Below are positions 62,890 through 64,000 of a stretch of 64,000 nucleotides of DNA, one piece after another. Within the stretch, counting starts at the first letter, position 1, and each line of letters starts with the position of its first letter. The notes below the pieces were generated by a model. It worked only from the letters and a program-made list of their open reading frames with translations. It was not told the origin of the DNA and searched no databases. The stretch is from assembly GCA_963575745.1 (NCBI GenBank), contig CAUYUJ010022392.1, forward strand, positions 216,001-280,000. Reading direction: 5' to 3'. Origin of the DNA: Prorocentrum cordatum. Its lineage: Eukaryota > Sar > Dinophyceae > Prorocentrales > Prorocentraceae. A program made the translations under genes and the position numbers.

Positions 62890-63430
62890 TCACATCAGTA
62901 ACTCTCCTCTTCTGGTGCGGGGCACCAACGCGCTGAACGAACTCGGCATATCGCTCCCGTTCGTGTCGAGGACGCTGGTGCCCCCCTGGGCGGCAGCTTC
63001 AATTCTCTTTAAAGCATGACCCCTGTCACTGTCTCCCCTAGCGAACTCGATCCAGTGAGCAAGCTGACCTGACTGGGGCACTTAGGACTTCAGCTGAAAA
63101 TGGACGCACAGAGTGCTACTCGCCCAGCCAGTATGCCCTACCCTGTGGGCATGATGGATAGGGTTCCTGGTAGAAGCGGGTCCTGTAACCCTGGCGGTTT
63201 TCCCAGAACCGTCTTTCCATACTGAGCCGAATTTGACGGTCATGCACTACCCTTGAAAAGTAATGCAACTCTCGTGTGCGGTCCGTCTCCTCGGGCGGGT
63301 GGTAATGGGAGTGACCTACTACATACGGGGTGAAGAAAAGGACCGCTAAGGGGCACTTTAGGGCCCCTTGTGGATCCAGCTGGGACTCAGAAGGGGCCCT
63401 GAAGGACCCATTTGGGGCTTTTTTCCCCAA
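62890..63430 (-). CDS. Two hypothetical minus-strand frames
   Basis: One frame (63116-63430) includes RELHYFSRVVHDRQIRLSME and RFWENRQGYRTRFYQEPYPS; the other (62890-63081) reads LAHWIEFARGDSDRGHALKR. Both have ordinary protein composition but no recognised domain and do not join in frame. The 5' part of the first frame lies in a partial copy of foldback element G (63290-63365), so at least that part is repeat-derived. Confidence 0.25.
63290..63365. mobile_element. Foldback element G, partial copy 2
   Basis: TCGGGCGGGTGGTAATGGGA, GTGACCTACTACATACGGGG and TGAAGAAAAGG match the left half of the element at 59873; the right arm is absent. Confidence 0.7.
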
Positions 63431-63483
63431 ACAGCTTGCTGAACGGGGTGCTGTTGTGATAAAAGCTAACTCCTGCCGAGGGA

Positions 63484-64000
63484 AGTCGGAGCAGAGACAT
63501 CCTCACAAAAATTTGATGGTCCGGGCCGTTTCGCTTGAGACATCCTCACAACTCTCGTTTCTGAGCTGGCCGGGATTGGCCGTTTCGCCTGAGACATCCT
63601 CGAAAAGTTGCGCTCCGGGACGCCGCGCGAGAGGTGGTCTGGGCCGTTTCGCTTGCGACATCCTCGAAACTCTGAGCCCCGAGGTGCCGTGCGAGAGGTG
63701 GTCCGGGCCGTTTCGCCAGAGACATCCTCGAAACTCTGAGCTCTGAGATGCCTTGCGCGAGGTGGTCCGGCCCGTTTCGCCTGAGACATCCTTGAAACTC
63801 TAACCTCGGAGATGCCGCGCGAGAGGTGGTCCGGCCCGTTTCGCCTGAGACATCCTCGAACTTCTGAGCTCTGAGATGCCTTGCGCGAGGTGGTCCGGCC
63901 CGTCTCGCCTGAGACATCCTCGCAACTCTGAGCTCTGAGATGCCGTGCACAAGGTGGTCCGGCCCGTTTCGCACAAGACATTCTCGCAACTCTGAGCTGT
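63484..64000 (+). repeat. 64-bp satellite array, continuing beyond the window
   Basis: Units of about 64 bp: GGTCCGGCCCGTTTCGCCTG, AGACATCCTCGAAACTCTGA, GCTCTGAGATGCC and GCGCGAGGT. CATCCT words recur near 63497, 63541, 63593, 63657, 63721, 63785, 63849 and 63913. 64 is not a multiple of 3, so the long minus-strand frames cycle through all three translations of one unit and are not a real protein. Confidence 0.95.

Noticed and set aside
63116-63430. Possible group II intron or maturase-related fragment
   Set aside because: A CGTGTGCGG word and protein-like composition raised the idea, but no domain V hairpin or maturase motif could be found.
63466-63989. Repeat protein with FEDVSGETGRTTSR units
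   Set aside because: 64-bp satellite read through all three frames; the same unit gives three peptides in rotation.

Overview
The window looks like nuclear DNA of a dinoflagellate, probably of the Prorocentrum/Symbiodiniaceae type. This is an inference from three things: protein families typical of those genomes, very low gene density, and extreme simple-repeat and foldback-element load. The protein families are a LINE carrying a methyltransferase-like domain (signature GPPCESWSAAR), a membrane protein with a WIDKCCIDQ TIR-like domain, and a divergent Pif1-like helicase. No bacterial operon, tRNA, rRNA or dinoflagellate spliced-leader sequence was recognised. Most long open frames are by-products of trinucleotide arrays or GC-rich repeats and are left out.

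Layout. 1-7.5 kb: most of a non-LTR retrotransposon in three frames (RNase H, endonuclease, reverse transcriptase, zinc fingers, C5-methyltransferase-like domain), with frame breaks at homopolymers and a 110-bp tandem duplication. 7.96-9.9 kb: a GGA tract, a ~104-bp degenerate satellite, and a complementary TCC tract. 11.0-12.16 kb: a ~757-bp palindrome followed by more small hairpin units. 13-17 kb: GAG, GAT, ATC and ATGT arrays. 18.8-23.6 kb, minus strand: one probable gene with TM-rich 5' exons and a TIR-like 3' exon, split by ~2.96 kb flanked by a 6-bp direct repeat. 23.8-26.8 kb: a large imperfect inverted repeat. 28-48 kb: families of short foldback elements (MITE-like) and interspersed ~160-bp repeats, plus an actin pseudogene on the minus strand at 37.7-38.7 kb. 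48.86-50.58 kb: a 160-bp satellite, then an array of twelve GNRA-loop hairpins. 50.6-51.8 kb, plus strand: a Pif1-like helicase 3' exon. 54.8-55.8 kb and 63.5-64 kb: further satellites. 56-58.4 kb: a MITE with a visible target-site duplication, strong hairpins and a ~355-bp direct repeat pair.

How it works together. The convincing coding content is the LINE polyprotein, the TIR-like membrane gene and the helicase exon. The actin copy has no introns, is truncated at the 5' end and carries stops and frameshifts, as expected of a retrocopy that LINE-type machinery could have made. The remaining sequence is dominated by short non-autonomous elements and tandem arrays, several in inverted arrangement and able to form long hairpins.
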